From positions 25,243 through 89,242 of the forward strand of contig NZ_FNZK01000021.1 of the NCBI RefSeq assembly GCF_900109225.1: a DNA stretch of 64,000 nucleotides, read 5' to 3'. Under the pieces are notes generated by a model. The model ran no database searches and was not told the origin of the DNA. It was given only the letters and a program-made list of their open reading frames with translations. Positions within the stretch are counted from its first letter, which is position 1. The number at the start of each line of letters is the position of its first letter. Both the position numbers and the translations under genes were made by a program. This document shows positions 1 through 7,666 of this stretch, in pieces. Source of the stretch: Propionispira arboris. Lineage in GTDB: Bacteria > Bacillota > Negativicutes > Selenomonadales > Selenomonadaceae.

Positions 1-81
1 TTTTTCAGCAATCGATACATCAATCCCCTTGAGGACTTTAATCTCGCCAAATGCCTTATAAAGATTTTTAATGTCTATCAT
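1..81 (-). CDS. Polar amino-acid ABC transporter ATP-binding protein (partial, N-terminus only)
   Basis: The first 27 codons of a gene that runs off the left edge. It starts at the ATG at 81-79 and overlaps the 3' end of the permease gene by 14 bases, which is typical of translationally coupled ABC transporter operons. The visible N-terminus (MIDIKNLYKAFGEIKVLKGI) is the usual beginning of GlnQ-type ATPases. The Walker motifs lie outside the window, so the family call rests on this start and on the permease and binding-protein genes just upstream. Confidence 0.8.
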   Translation of the reverse strand, partial: MIDIKNLYKAFGEIKVLKGIDVSIAEK

Positions 82-742
82 CTGTTTTATACCTCCGTTC
101 CAAATAAGCCACAAAACGAGAAATCGTAAGTGTCATTATCAGATACAAAACGGCTACACTGAACCAGATTTCAAGCGATCCATACGTCCTCGCAATAATG
201 AGCTGACCACGTCTTGTCAGCTCTTCAAAACCAATCACTGAAACCAAAGATGAATCTTTGAGCAATGCAATAAACTCGTTCCCCAGTGGTGGTATAACGC
301 GTTTAAACGCCTGTGGTACGATAACATAACGCATGGTCTGTGACCAGCTCATGCCAAGTGAGCGGCCCGCTTCCATCTGCCCTTCATCAATCGATTGGAT
401 GCCCGCCCGAAAAATCTCCGCAACATAGGCACCGCTATTTACGCTGCAAGCTGTAATCGCCGCCACAAACGGATCAATTCTCAACCCGGTAATAACCGGT
501 AAAGCAAAATACATTAAAAATATTTGTACTAAAAGCGGTGTTCCTCGAATAAAATCAACATAAACCGCCGCTAAGGCACGCAATGCCCAAAAATGTGAAA
601 TTCTTGCGATTCCCGCAAACAAACCAATGCAAATCCCCAGACTCACGCTGATAGCTGTGATCTGTATCGTGACGAACGCACCTTCCAACAACAGTGGAAG
701 CGAACTTACGACCAGTGCAAAATCAAAATCCATCCTCTTCAT
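68..742 (-). CDS. Polar amino-acid ABC transporter permease (HisM/GlnP type)
   Basis: A 224-aa integral membrane protein that forms the transmembrane channel of a polar amino-acid importer. Hydrophobic segments occupy much of residues 8-220. The EAA loop that contacts the ATPase is visible as EAGRSLGMS with a downstream VPQA (about residues 123-145). The length is normal for the family. Its gene lies between the substrate-binding lipoprotein and the ATPase, so the three make a standard importer. Start choice is uncertain: ATG at 742 has little spacing from a weak GG-containing site, and a second ATG lies three codons further in. The substrate (glutamine, arginine, cystine or other) cannot be fixed from the sequence. 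Confidence 0.92.
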   Translation of the reverse strand: MKRMDFDFALVVSSLPLLLEGAFVTIQITAISVSLGICIGLFAGIARISHFWALRALAAVYVDFIRGTPLLVQIFLMYFALPVITGLRIDPFVAAITACSVNSGAYVAEIFRAGIQSIDEGQMEAGRSLGMSWSQTMRYVIVPQAFKRVIPPLGNEFIALLKDSSLVSVIGFEELTRRGQLIIARTYGSLEIWFSVAVLYLIMTLTISRFVAYLERRYKTDDRH

Positions 743-830
743 CCTAACTATTAATTTTTATTGACAAAATCATGTATAAATATGCTGATTTAATTATATT
801 TCACTCCTAAGAGACTGTCAACCGCCGAGC

Positions 831-888
831 AGTCCAATGAAATATAAAAGCGGATGCCGCAGCACCCGCTTTTATATTTCATTGGACT
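831..888. terminator. Perfect 23-bp inverted repeat, probable bidirectional terminator
   Basis: Bases 831-853 and 866-888 are exact reverse complements with a 12-base loop. The repeat begins at the stop codon of the binding-protein gene. The core has A4-GCGG on one side and CCGC-T4 on the other, the usual layout of a two-way Rho-independent terminator. It may reduce read-through from the binding-protein gene into the permease, which would give the excess of binding protein common in such operons. The stem is unusually long and perfect for a terminator. Confidence 0.7.
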
Positions 889-1663
889 ATTGTTTTTTAC
901 CGAACCATGTTTCATAAATCTTATCATATTCACCATTGGCTTTTAATTTATCCAAGGCTTCATCAATCTGTTTTGCCAGTTCAGGATTTTTCTTGCTCAT
1001 AGCAATCCCATAATCTTCCGCCGTCAAAACTTCAGACAAACGTTTCACATTTTTTTCGCCGCTTTTTGCCAGATAATAATCATTTACCGGACGATCATTG
1101 ACTACAGCATCCACACCGCCAGCTTTTAGTTCCATAAAAGTATCAGCCGAACTATTAAATTCTTTTACGACTGCATTCGGGATTGTCTTTGCTTCGGTAG
1201 CACCCGTTGTACCAATTTGAACAGCAATCTTTTTACCATCCAGATCCTTAAATTCTTTGATTGCATCATTATCACCTTTAACTACAATCGTTAAACCAGA
1301 TTGATAGTATGGTTTTGAAAAAAGAACTTTATTTTTACGTTCATCATTAATCGTCATACCAGAAATAATAACATCAATATTTCCGGCTTCCATGGAAGGA
1401 ATCAACCCATCAAAATTAATATTTTGAATATCGACCTTATAGCCCATTTCCTTACCAACAGCCCGAATTAAATCCATATCAAAACCAGTATATTCCTTAC
1501 TGTCTTCACTTTGGAATTCAAACGGTGCAAAATCGGCATTACAGCCAACGCGCAATACTTTCTCACTGCTTGCCGCATCTTTTTTCTGATCACCACAACC
1601 TGCAACTACAGCAGTTAAAATAAAAAGACTCATCATACATAATAGCAAAAACTTTTTTGACAT
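887..1663 (-). CDS. Amino-acid ABC transporter substrate-binding lipoprotein
   Basis: A 258-aa family 3 extracellular solute-binding protein that delivers a polar amino acid to the adjacent permease. The N-terminus is a lipoprotein signal: two lysines, a hydrophobic stretch, then a lipobox ending VVAGC with the lipidated Cys at residue 23. The mature part begins with the LRVGCNADFAPFEF segment typical of the family, followed by GFDMDLIRAVG and a DVIISGMTI stretch in the first lobe. The ATG at 1663 follows a near-perfect ribosome site (AAAGGAGG). It is the first gene of the importer operon and is separated from the zinc-ribbon gene upstream by a terminator. Confidence 0.94.
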   Translation of the reverse strand: MSKKFLLLCMMSLFILTAVVAGCGDQKKDAASSEKVLRVGCNADFAPFEFQSEDSKEYTGFDMDLIRAVGKEMGYKVDIQNINFDGLIPSMEAGNIDVIISGMTINDERKNKVLFSKPYYQSGLTIVVKGDNDAIKEFKDLDGKKIAVQIGTTGATEAKTIPNAVVKEFNSSADTFMELKAGGVDAVVNDRPVNDYYLAKSGEKNVKRLSEVLTAEDYGIAMSKKNPELAKQIDEALDKLKANGEYDKIYETWFGKKQ

Positions 1664-1680
1664 AAAATTTCCTCCTTTAA

Positions 1681-1708
1681 ATAAAAAAAGCCCGGATTTC
1701 TCCGAGCT
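1681..1708 (-). terminator. Rho-independent terminator after the zinc-ribbon gene
   Basis: Read on the minus strand, AGCTCGGA and TCCGGGCT pair around a GAAA-type loop (1689-1708) and are followed by a run of Ts (1683-1688). It lies about 45 bases after the stop of the zinc-ribbon gene and just ahead of the ribosome site of the binding-protein gene. Confidence 0.8.
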
Positions 1709-1752
1709 CCATTGCCAGATACTAATTAAAATAAATATATTGCGTTTTTAAT

Positions 1753-2043
1753 TTAGCTTCTTTTAGCATTAAAACAATCGCGGCAATAAATTGGACGATC
1801 ATTTTTAGGTTCGAAAGGTACTTGCGTTTCTTTACCGCATTCAGCACAAATTACTGTATACATGCGGCGTGCTTCTCTTGCTTCTCCACCATCACGGCTA
1901 TGACGTCTTGCATCACGACAATCGCGGCAGCGAACTGGTTCGTTTTCGAAACCTTTTTCTGCATAGAATTCTTGTTCTCCTACGCTAAAAACAAAATCCT
2001 TACCACAGTCTTTACATACCAAAGTCTTGTCTTCGAAAGCCAT
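1753..2043 (-). CDS. Small zinc-ribbon protein with four CxxC motifs
   Basis: A 96-aa protein with two double-cysteine zinc-binding units: CKDC and CRDC (about residues 10-42), then CAEC and CRDC (about 67-90). The second pair matches the CxxC-x17-CxxC repeat of a family found widely in anaerobic Firmicutes and Chloroflexi whose function is not known. The middle (RRHSRDGGEAREARR) is basic and probably flexible. Start ATG at 2043 follows GGTGAGGGG. The gene stands alone between a 318-base leader region and its own terminator. A nucleic-acid-binding or redox role is possible, but nothing in the sequence decides it. Confidence 0.8.
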   Translation of the reverse strand: MAFEDKTLVCKDCGKDFVFSVGEQEFYAEKGFENEPVRCRDCRDARRHSRDGGEAREARRMYTVICAECGKETQVPFEPKNDRPIYCRDCFNAKRS

Positions 2044-2361
2044 TAAAAAATCCCCTCACCTTTTGAGTTTTAAGAGCCACTCAGGTTTCCCCATCACTCA
2101 TGCCAAGATGCAAACACGGACCCAAGCATTATGTTCTCTAAGATTAAGTATAAGTTTCTCACAAGAAAAAATCAAGAGAAATATTTCAAAAAATCTGGAT
2201 ATTTCTTAAAATTCAATTTTTTCATTAATATTCATAAATACTTATTTTCCCGCGTTGATATTTAAAGATACTTCATGGTTTAAGTAGAATATTTTTAGTA
2301 TAAGATACATTTTTATACACAAATAATATAAAATCCATTCTTTCATCTGCAAGTGCAAACT
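2044..2361. other. Intergenic region of 318 bases, leader of the zinc-ribbon gene
   Basis: No convincing gene is present on either strand. The half nearest the zinc-ribbon gene (about 2044-2150) is GC-richer than the rest. On the minus strand it carries two GAGTG direct copies around a GATGGGGAAACC segment, suggesting a structured 5' leader. I could not match it to any riboswitch consensus I know. The other half (about 2200-2340) is very AT-rich and featureless, and would fit a promoter region. No clear terminator for the yjfB-like gene was found here. Confidence 0.5.
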
Positions 2362-2562
2362 TTATGCCTTAACGTCAAGTACAGATCCAACCGATGGATC
2401 AACTGCCATGTTCCCCGTGTCGGATGTCGACGGCAACAGTGCGCCTACATCATTACTCATATCGTTCATAGACATTTTCAAAAGAGATACACCAAGTTTT
2501 TGATCTGTCTTATATTGGCTGAGCCCTACCGATAAAGAAGCTATACTCATATCCATATCCAT
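2362..2562 (-). CDS. YjfB-like putative motility protein
   Basis: A 66-aa protein of the small YjfB family (Pfam 'putative motility protein'), whose genes are usually found with flagellar loci in Firmicutes. The family pattern is seen: an N-terminus rich in Met, Ala and Ser (MSIASLSVGLSQ), then a GVSLLKMSM helix, and a C-terminal DPSVGSVLDVKA tail. Start ATG at 2562 lies 8 bases after GAGGGG. It sits 21 bases downstream of the GT41 gene, probably in the same transcript, so the left end of the glycan island is still linked to motility. Molecular function is unknown. Confidence 0.75.
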   Translation of the reverse strand: MDMDMSIASLSVGLSQYKTDQKLGVSLLKMSMNDMSNDVGALLPSTSDTGNMAVDPSVGSVLDVKA

Positions 2563-2583
2563 TACATAAACCCCTCTCTTCTA

Positions 2584-3687
2584 TTATAATAATTTAATAA
2601 TTTCATTATACGCCCGTTCTACGCGTGACACAAATCGCGGTGAATCCATCAGCGGCGATTTTAAAATACGCTCTGGCAAATTTTTATGTAAATACTTTAA
2701 TTTATAGGAGTTTCCCGCCAAAAGCAATGCTTTTTTGATATACTCCTGCTCACTTTGAGCAATACATTCTTCCAATGAAATATTTTTTAAAATACTATAC
2801 CCCAAACGACCTTTATGCTGGCTTCCCGCCAGCGTCAAGACCGGTATGCCACGATAAATAGCTTCACAAGTCGTCTCCCCACCGGTATAAGGAAATGTAT
2901 CTAGAATTATATCAATATATGGATATAGTTCTTTATCCGTATATTGGACGGACAGTAGTTCCACCCGCTCCACCGGAAATCCCAAACGATCCAATCGATA
3001 ACGGACCTCCTGGCAAGAAGCGCCGCTGCCGAACACCCTGCTTTTCAGTAGCAGCCGGGCAGTAGGAAGCTGCTTCAATATTTCCGCCCAAATCTGTAAA
3101 AAACCATCCGTAACTCTGGTAAAATGATGCAAACTGCCAAAGGTAATATAACCATTTTCCTCAAACGGCAGCTCATTTGGGGTGATTGACTGCGGTACTG
3201 TATAACAAAAATGTGTTTGAGATAAACGATAAAGCTTCTCGGTAAAATAATCTTCTTTGCGCCCCATAGGGTCACAATATTTATCCGTAAAAATATAATC
3301 TACCGTTGTGAGTTTCGTCGTATTATAAGACCCTACAAAACAAATTTGTACCGACGCCGGTTTAAAACCAAGAATTGCCCAAAAACGGTTATGATGATAT
3401 CCAGATAAATCCACCAAAATATCTAACCTGTCATGATGAATCAGCTGCACCGCTTTTTCAATGCTAAAATTAGATACATCCCGCCAGCGGCTTACCCCAT
3501 CCTGAAACTCCTGATAAGAAGCTACCAGTCCATCAACATAACAATACACCTGAAAATCAAGTCTCGTATAATCGATCAAAAGCTGTCTGCGGAAAAAAAT
3601 AACGTCCGCATCCTGCCAGGACGGTACCAGATAGCCTATTTTTATTTTACGTTTTGCCAAAACCTCTTTACGCATCTGCATCAACAT
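2584..3687 (-). CDS. GT41 (OGT/SPINDLY-like) glycosyltransferase without TPRs
   Basis: A 367-aa protein that aligns by eye along its whole length with the C-terminal GT41 half of the 558-aa neighbour: IGYL near the start, LVDLSGYHHN, then the NTT, TVDYIFTDKY, EKLYRL, LLLKS and GGETTCEAIYRGIPVLTLAGS blocks, and a shared ending, ILKSPLMD. GT41 enzymes transfer GlcNAc or another sugar from UDP-sugar to Ser/Thr. Unlike the neighbour it has no TPR domain, and where the neighbour has SPDFRSH this protein has VPSWQDAD (about residues 21-28). It therefore lacks the His that corresponds to the OGT active-site His. It may be an accessory subunit, have another specificity, or be inactive. Start ATG at 3687 has no strong ribosome site. 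Confidence 0.85.
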   Translation of the reverse strand: MLMQMRKEVLAKRKIKIGYLVPSWQDADVIFFRRQLLIDYTRLDFQVYCYVDGLVASYQEFQDGVSRWRDVSNFSIEKAVQLIHHDRLDILVDLSGYHHNRFWAILGFKPASVQICFVGSYNTTKLTTVDYIFTDKYCDPMGRKEDYFTEKLYRLSQTHFCYTVPQSITPNELPFEENGYITFGSLHHFTRVTDGFLQIWAEILKQLPTARLLLKSRVFGSGASCQEVRYRLDRLGFPVERVELLSVQYTDKELYPYIDIILDTFPYTGGETTCEAIYRGIPVLTLAGSQHKGRLGYSILKNISLEECIAQSEQEYIKKALLLAGNSYKLKYLHKNLPERILKSPLMDSPRFVSRVERAYNEIIKLL

Positions 3688-3756
3688 CCAACTTTATAAA
3701 ATTTAACTTAATTATACAAGATTCTGTAAATTTAATCGAGAAAAATCGTATTTAGA

Positions 3757-3785
3757 CTTACATCCGTTTTTTTATTTGTTATAAT
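3757..3785 (+). promoter_or_regulatory. Sigma-A-like promoter of the flxA-like gene
   Basis: CTTACA at 3757-3762 and a perfect TATAAT at 3780-3785 are separated by 17 bases, about 40 bases ahead of the ATG at 3826. Just downstream, near the expected start point, is the palindrome AGAGAATTCTCT (about 3796-3807). Confidence 0.5.
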
Positions 3786-3825
3786 AGAAATTAAGAGAAT
3801 TCTCTAATATAAGGAGTGATCAAGC

Positions 3826-4236
3826 ATGTCAATTACAAGTATTTCCTCAACGACTGCCAGTACCAGCCAAGATAGGCTGAACAACATCAACCAGTTGAAA
3901 CTAGAAAAAAAAACTATAGAGGCACAAATCGCTAAGTTACAAGCGACAAAATCAAAAGACAATGAAACGACCATTAAGACACTACAAAAACAGGCCGATC
4001 AAATCGAAAAGCAAATTGAACAGCTCCAAAATGCATCATCTAGTACAGGGCAAACCAATAATACGAATAAAGCAGCGTCCACCCCGTCGCTCAATGAAAA
4101 ATCCGGACCTGCTTATCAAACTAGTTTAAGTGATGCAGGGTTAAATGCCTTAAACACAGCCCAAGACCAGAAAAATACTGCTGATCAAACAACTGCAAAT
4201 GCCACGCTCAGTAACTTAGTGAATGGTGTACAATAA
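3826..4236 (+). CDS. FlxA-like coiled-coil protein
   Basis: A 136-aa protein, the only gene on the plus strand inside the island. Residues about 15-70 form a heptad-patterned helix (KLEKKTIEAQIAKLQ, IKTLQKQADQIEKQIEQLQ), which is the FlxA-like family signature. The rest is a Ser/Thr/Asn/Ala-rich low-complexity tail. In Escherichia coli flxA is controlled by the flagellar sigma factor FliA, but the function of the family is unknown. The ATG follows AAGGAGTGATC. The gene is convergent with the 558-aa GT41 gene and shares a terminator with it. The Ser/Thr-rich tail could be a glycosylation substrate; that is speculation. Confidence 0.75.
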   Translation: MSITSISSTTASTSQDRLNNINQLKLEKKTIEAQIAKLQATKSKDNETTIKTLQKQADQIEKQIEQLQNASSSTGQTNNTNKAASTPSLNEKSGPAYQTSLSDAGLNALNTAQDQKNTADQTTANATLSNLVNGVQ

Positions 4237-4245
4237 ACGAAAAAG

Positions 4246-4308
4246 AACTGCTTCTGATTTTATCACCAGCCCATGGCTGCATAAGATAAAACCAGAGGCA
4301 GTTTTTTT
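4246..4308. terminator. Bidirectional terminator between convergent genes
   Basis: Arms 4246-4264 and 4285-4303 pair at 17 of 19 positions, with a T run after the right arm (plus strand) and an A run before the left arm (a T run on the minus strand). It serves both the flxA-like gene and the 558-aa GT41 gene, whose stop codon lies inside the T run. Confidence 0.85.
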
Positions 4309-5983
4309 ATGTTTGATTTTTATTTGCGGCTTGATAAGACTGCCACATGGATTGATACATACACTCAATATCTTTCATGTACTGCTTCTCATCCATTAAA
4401 GGTGACTCCAGCATATCCGCCCGCAAAGTTTTATGCAACGTGTCCAAAAGTGCAGGCTGTTTGGAAAATTCTATGGCTTTGGCGATATATTCCGCTTCCG
4501 ATCCTGCAATCCACGCATCTAACCCAAGATTTTTCAAGATGCTATACCCAAATCGAGCACCATGTCTTTGCCCTTTTAAAGTCAAAACCGGTATTCCCAT
4601 ATAAAGTGCATCAAATGTCGTGCCCCCACCCGGATAGGGAAATGTATCCAGTGCAATATCGACCGAAAGATATTCATTCAAATAATCCAGTGAATCCCCC
4701 TGCAGCTCAACCCGTTCCAAATCAAAACCAGCATTCTGCAAACGACCTTTCGCCAAATCACAAGCCGATGCACCATTAAAAATTTCTGTTTTCAATAAAA
4801 GCCGGCTGTCAGGAATACTTGCCATAATGGCTTGCCAAATCTGCAAAACTTCCTTTGTTATTTTCGCAAAATTATTAAAACAGCCAAAGGTAATAAATTT
4901 ATTATGAATACAAGCCGCACCTTGCGGTGCTTTAGCATCACTGCGACCCGTATATGAAAACTGGCTGTGCGGCAAACGATATAATTTTTCTACAAATTCA
5001 TGATCGCCAGCACCCGGTGGATCAACATACCGGTCTGTCAGGAAATAATCAACCGTTTCCAGCCCTGTCGTATTGACATATCCCAAACCGGATACCTGAA
5101 CAGGTGCTGGTTTATAAGCCAAAATTGGCAGCCCGCCATTACAGGAATGCCCGCCAAGTTCCACTAAAATATCAATTTCATCCTCATAAATCAGCTGCGC
5201 CGCCGCAGCATAATCGGAATAATGAACCGTTCGCCAGCCATCAACTTTACTTTGCAACAGCTCTGTAAAGCCGTCCGCATCGCCCAATGAATAGCAAAGC
5301 ACTTCGTATGCCGTATGATCATAAGCAGTTAATAAATTATACATAAAATAAAACATCACATGACTGCGAAAATCAGGTGAAAGATACCCGATTCGCAATT
5401 TTTTTTTACTTTTTGGCTTTGCATGTTTAAATGGTTTGATATTCGCAAAAAAGTCCTGATACTTTTTATGTTGAGCAAAAAGTTCGACATTACTGATTCC
5501 ATTTTCATAATGAAGACATAATAAATAACCGCTGTAAGCCCGCACCTGCTCACCAAAGTCTTTATCACTGTGCACTGCCTTCAAATAAGAATCCGCAGCC
5601 CGCCCCGGGCTTCCCAGTCGAAGCTGAAGGCTTCCCAGCCCCCGCAAAAGATTCGGCAGAAAGACCTTATCACGTTTACGCCTGTCAAACGGTAAAACTC
5701 CAAGCGCCAGCTCGACCATTTCCATCGCCTGCACATAGTCTTTCAGCTCTTCGTAAATATAGCTAAGCAAACTATAAGCTTCGGCATCATAATTCGTATG
5801 ATACTGCACCGATTTTTTCAAGGCAGGAATAGCCGCTTCATTATTTTTTAATTGATAACAGGAAACTCCTAAAAAATACAGTAAATCTCCATTATCCGGC
5901 TCTGCCACCAGTCTCAGTTGAAGCTGCTGAATCATTTTCTCAAGCACTGCATCCGTATTTGTTTGACAACTCTCTATTTTCAT
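4307..5983 (-). CDS. TPR + GT41 (OGT/SPINDLY-like) protein glycosyltransferase
   Basis: A 558-aa protein with TPR-like helical repeats (about residues 15-160) followed by a GT41 catalytic region from about 195 (LRIGYLSPDFRSH, then LVELGGHSCNG, GLGYVNTTG, VDYFLTDRYVDPPG, the LLLKTEIF Lys, and GGGTTFDALYMGIPVLTLKG). GT41 enzymes are cytoplasmic and move a sugar, typically GlcNAc from UDP-GlcNAc, to Ser/Thr of proteins; the TPRs bind the acceptor. The His expected in the active site is present (H208). Given the flagellin cluster and many sugar genes in the window, flagellin is the likely acceptor. Start ATG follows TGGAGTGACCA. It lies between the TPR protein gene and the TPR-less GT41 paralogue. 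Confidence 0.9.
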   Translation of the reverse strand: MKIESCQTNTDAVLEKMIQQLQLRLVAEPDNGDLLYFLGVSCYQLKNNEAAIPALKKSVQYHTNYDAEAYSLLSYIYEELKDYVQAMEMVELALGVLPFDRRKRDKVFLPNLLRGLGSLQLRLGSPGRAADSYLKAVHSDKDFGEQVRAYSGYLLCLHYENGISNVELFAQHKKYQDFFANIKPFKHAKPKSKKKLRIGYLSPDFRSHVMFYFMYNLLTAYDHTAYEVLCYSLGDADGFTELLQSKVDGWRTVHYSDYAAAAQLIYEDEIDILVELGGHSCNGGLPILAYKPAPVQVSGLGYVNTTGLETVDYFLTDRYVDPPGAGDHEFVEKLYRLPHSQFSYTGRSDAKAPQGAACIHNKFITFGCFNNFAKITKEVLQIWQAIMASIPDSRLLLKTEIFNGASACDLAKGRLQNAGFDLERVELQGDSLDYLNEYLSVDIALDTFPYPGGGTTFDALYMGIPVLTLKGQRHGARFGYSILKNLGLDAWIAGSEAEYIAKAIEFSKQPALLDTLHKTLRADMLESPLMDEKQYMKDIECMYQSMWQSYQAANKNQT

Positions 5984-6009
5984 TGGTCACTCCATCATGA
6001 AAAATTTAT

Positions 6010-6882
6010 TTAAACATGATCTTTGATTAATTTCAGCAAAGCAAAATCAGTGGTGGGTAATTTTGCCGCATACTGTAATGCTCCAATCGTATCATGCGCA
6101 GCAACCGCCAGCAAAACCATATTCCGTAAGCTTTCTCCATTGTATTCATCCAGTTCCAATGCTGCCAGTAATAAAATTTCCGCATCACCCAATTGGTCCT
6201 CATAATAGGCCTGACCAGCCGCTTTATTATACAATGTAATCTTTTCCTGCAAGGAAACTTTTTGATTCGCAATTTCCATTTTTAAAGTTTGCACCGATTG
6301 CACTATGTCGTTAATTTCCGCAGCCTCTTGATCCACCTTAACTACAAGGTTTTTCTTCCGATCAACACGCTCTTCAGACTGATTCAGACCAGGCAAGACT
6401 TCCGCTTTTTTAAGATTTTCAACAGGATTCATAAATTCTATAATATGAGGATATTCTATAAACAGTTCACGTGTTGGACTTTCTAGAGATTCAAGGATTT
6501 CTTGAATTGCTCCCGCTTGCTGATCCGTTAAGTGCTGTGTCGTATTTAAAATGAATTCCAAGACTGCTAAACCATCCTTGGGGCGATCCTTGAGAAAACA
6601 AATTCGGCTGAGTAAAATACGAGCACCTATATGTGCACCTTCAAATTCCATGGTTTTATTAGCCCAAACTGTTGCCCTATCATAATCACCATCTAAGAAA
6701 TAAAGTTCCGCCGCGTCAAAAAGAACCTCCACGTCATAACACTTTAAATTGAATAATTCAATAACTATATCTAATGCTTCTTTTACATTGCCTGTTTCTT
6801 TATATTCTGTGATTTTGGCTTTTAATTCAACCAACTTGTTTTTCTTTTGATTCTTGGCTAATTTCTTACTTGCTTTTCCCAT
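6010..6882 (-). CDS. TPR-repeat protein of the glycan island
   Basis: A 290-aa cytoplasmic protein with TPR-like helices near the N-terminus (about 25-110: EALDIVIELFNLK, VEVLFDAAELYFLDGDYDRATVW) and again near the C-terminus (about 205-285). They are separated by a charged stretch with coiled-coil character (VDQEAAEINDIVQSVQTLKMEI). No enzymatic motif is visible. I chose the ATG at 6882, which follows GGTGGG by 6 bases, rather than a TTG eight codons upstream. The basic N-terminus (MGKASKKLAKNQKKNK) is unusual. It is next to the GT41 genes and may act as an adaptor for the glycosylation machinery; that is inference. Confidence 0.75.
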   Translation of the reverse strand: MGKASKKLAKNQKKNKLVELKAKITEYKETGNVKEALDIVIELFNLKCYDVEVLFDAAELYFLDGDYDRATVWANKTMEFEGAHIGARILLSRICFLKDRPKDGLAVLEFILNTTQHLTDQQAGAIQEILESLESPTRELFIEYPHIIEFMNPVENLKKAEVLPGLNQSEERVDRKKNLVVKVDQEAAEINDIVQSVQTLKMEIANQKVSLQEKITLYNKAAGQAYYEDQLGDAEILLLAALELDEYNGESLRNMVLLAVAAHDTIGALQYAAKLPTTDFALLKLIKDHV

Positions 6883-6990
6883 TATACGCCCACCGTTCCT
6901 TATCAATTAAGACATAATTTACTATCAATAAAACGACTTAAGAATGATCAATTTATTTAAAATTAATTGCTTTAATAAGCCAAGATGTTC

Positions 6991-7644
6991 TTAAATTTTT
7001 CGTAAATCAGCAAGAATATCTCCATATGATCTATTTTTACCAAATAAAACTGTTGTTCCTAAAACAAACCCTTTCATTCCTTTTGGGGCGAATGTTTCAA
7101 TCTTATCCATTCCGCAGGCACCATCCCAGTAAACATCAATATTGTACTCATCCTTCATCGCCAATAACTTGTCTACCTTTTGTCCAACATATGGCAAATA
7201 AATTTGTCCAGCATGTCCAGGATTGACACTCATGATTAACACTTTATCAACAATATATAAAAGTTCTAAAATACTTTCGATTGAAGTACCTGGATTAATC
7301 GCAATTCCTGGTTTAATTCCCGCTTCAATGATTTTTTGTAATGTTGTTGATGGATGATAATCTGCTTCCGGATGAATATAAATTGTATCAACACCACGAT
7401 TTATAAACAAATCCAAATAGCTGCCTGGCTTTTTAATCATAAGATGAACTTCTACTTCTTTTTTCGTAGCTTTCCTTATAAATTCCAAGTCTTGCAGGCC
7501 CATAGCAAAATTAGGAACAAACTGTCCATCCATAATATCAATATGAAAGCTATCTATGCCCGCATCTTCTAATATTTTCACCTCATGTTCTAAGTGACCA
7601 TAATTTGCACACATCATCGATGCACTATATTCGACTCCAGCCAT
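6991..7644 (-). CDS. Ribulose-phosphate 3-epimerase family protein
   Basis: A 217-aa TIM-barrel protein of the ribulose-5-phosphate 3-epimerase family, which interconverts D-ribulose-5-P and D-xylulose-5-P. The metal and catalytic residues are visible: FHIDIMDG (His and Asp), VHLMI, MSVNPGHAGQ, and WDGACG carrying the second catalytic Asp. Canonical enzymes have VDGG at this last position, so the protein is somewhat diverged. ATG at 7644 follows GGAG. It directly follows a polyol-phosphate dehydrogenase and a sugar-alcohol-phosphate cytidylyltransferase. I therefore infer that it supplies the pentulose phosphate for a CDP-pentitol rather than serving the pentose phosphate pathway. An epimerase for another ketose phosphate is an alternative. 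Confidence 0.85.
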   Translation of the reverse strand: MAGVEYSASMMCANYGHLEHEVKILEDAGIDSFHIDIMDGQFVPNFAMGLQDLEFIRKATKKEVEVHLMIKKPGSYLDLFINRGVDTIYIHPEADYHPSTTLQKIIEAGIKPGIAINPGTSIESILELLYIVDKVLIMSVNPGHAGQIYLPYVGQKVDKLLAMKDEYNIDVYWDGACGMDKIETFAPKGMKGFVLGTTVLFGKNRSYGDILADLRKI

Positions 7645-7666
7645 AAACTCAACTCCAACTCTATAA

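Noticed and set aside
2044..2150. A cobalamin, ZTP or glycine riboswitch
   Set aside because: Short matches such as GCCACT or GGGTC occur, but the remaining conserved elements of these classes are absent.
1822..2535. Plus-strand open frames opposite the zinc-ribbon and yjfB-like genes
   Set aside because: They lack ribosome sites and family motifs and lie antisense to well-supported genes or in the AT-rich gap.
4309..4779. A 156-codon plus-strand frame opposite the GT41 gene
   Set aside because: It is antisense to conserved GT41 motifs and has no recognisable domain.
6907..6990. A terminator after the ribulose-phosphate epimerase gene
   Set aside because: A weak 7-base complementarity (TTAAGAA/TTCTTAA) has a long AT-rich loop and no T run.
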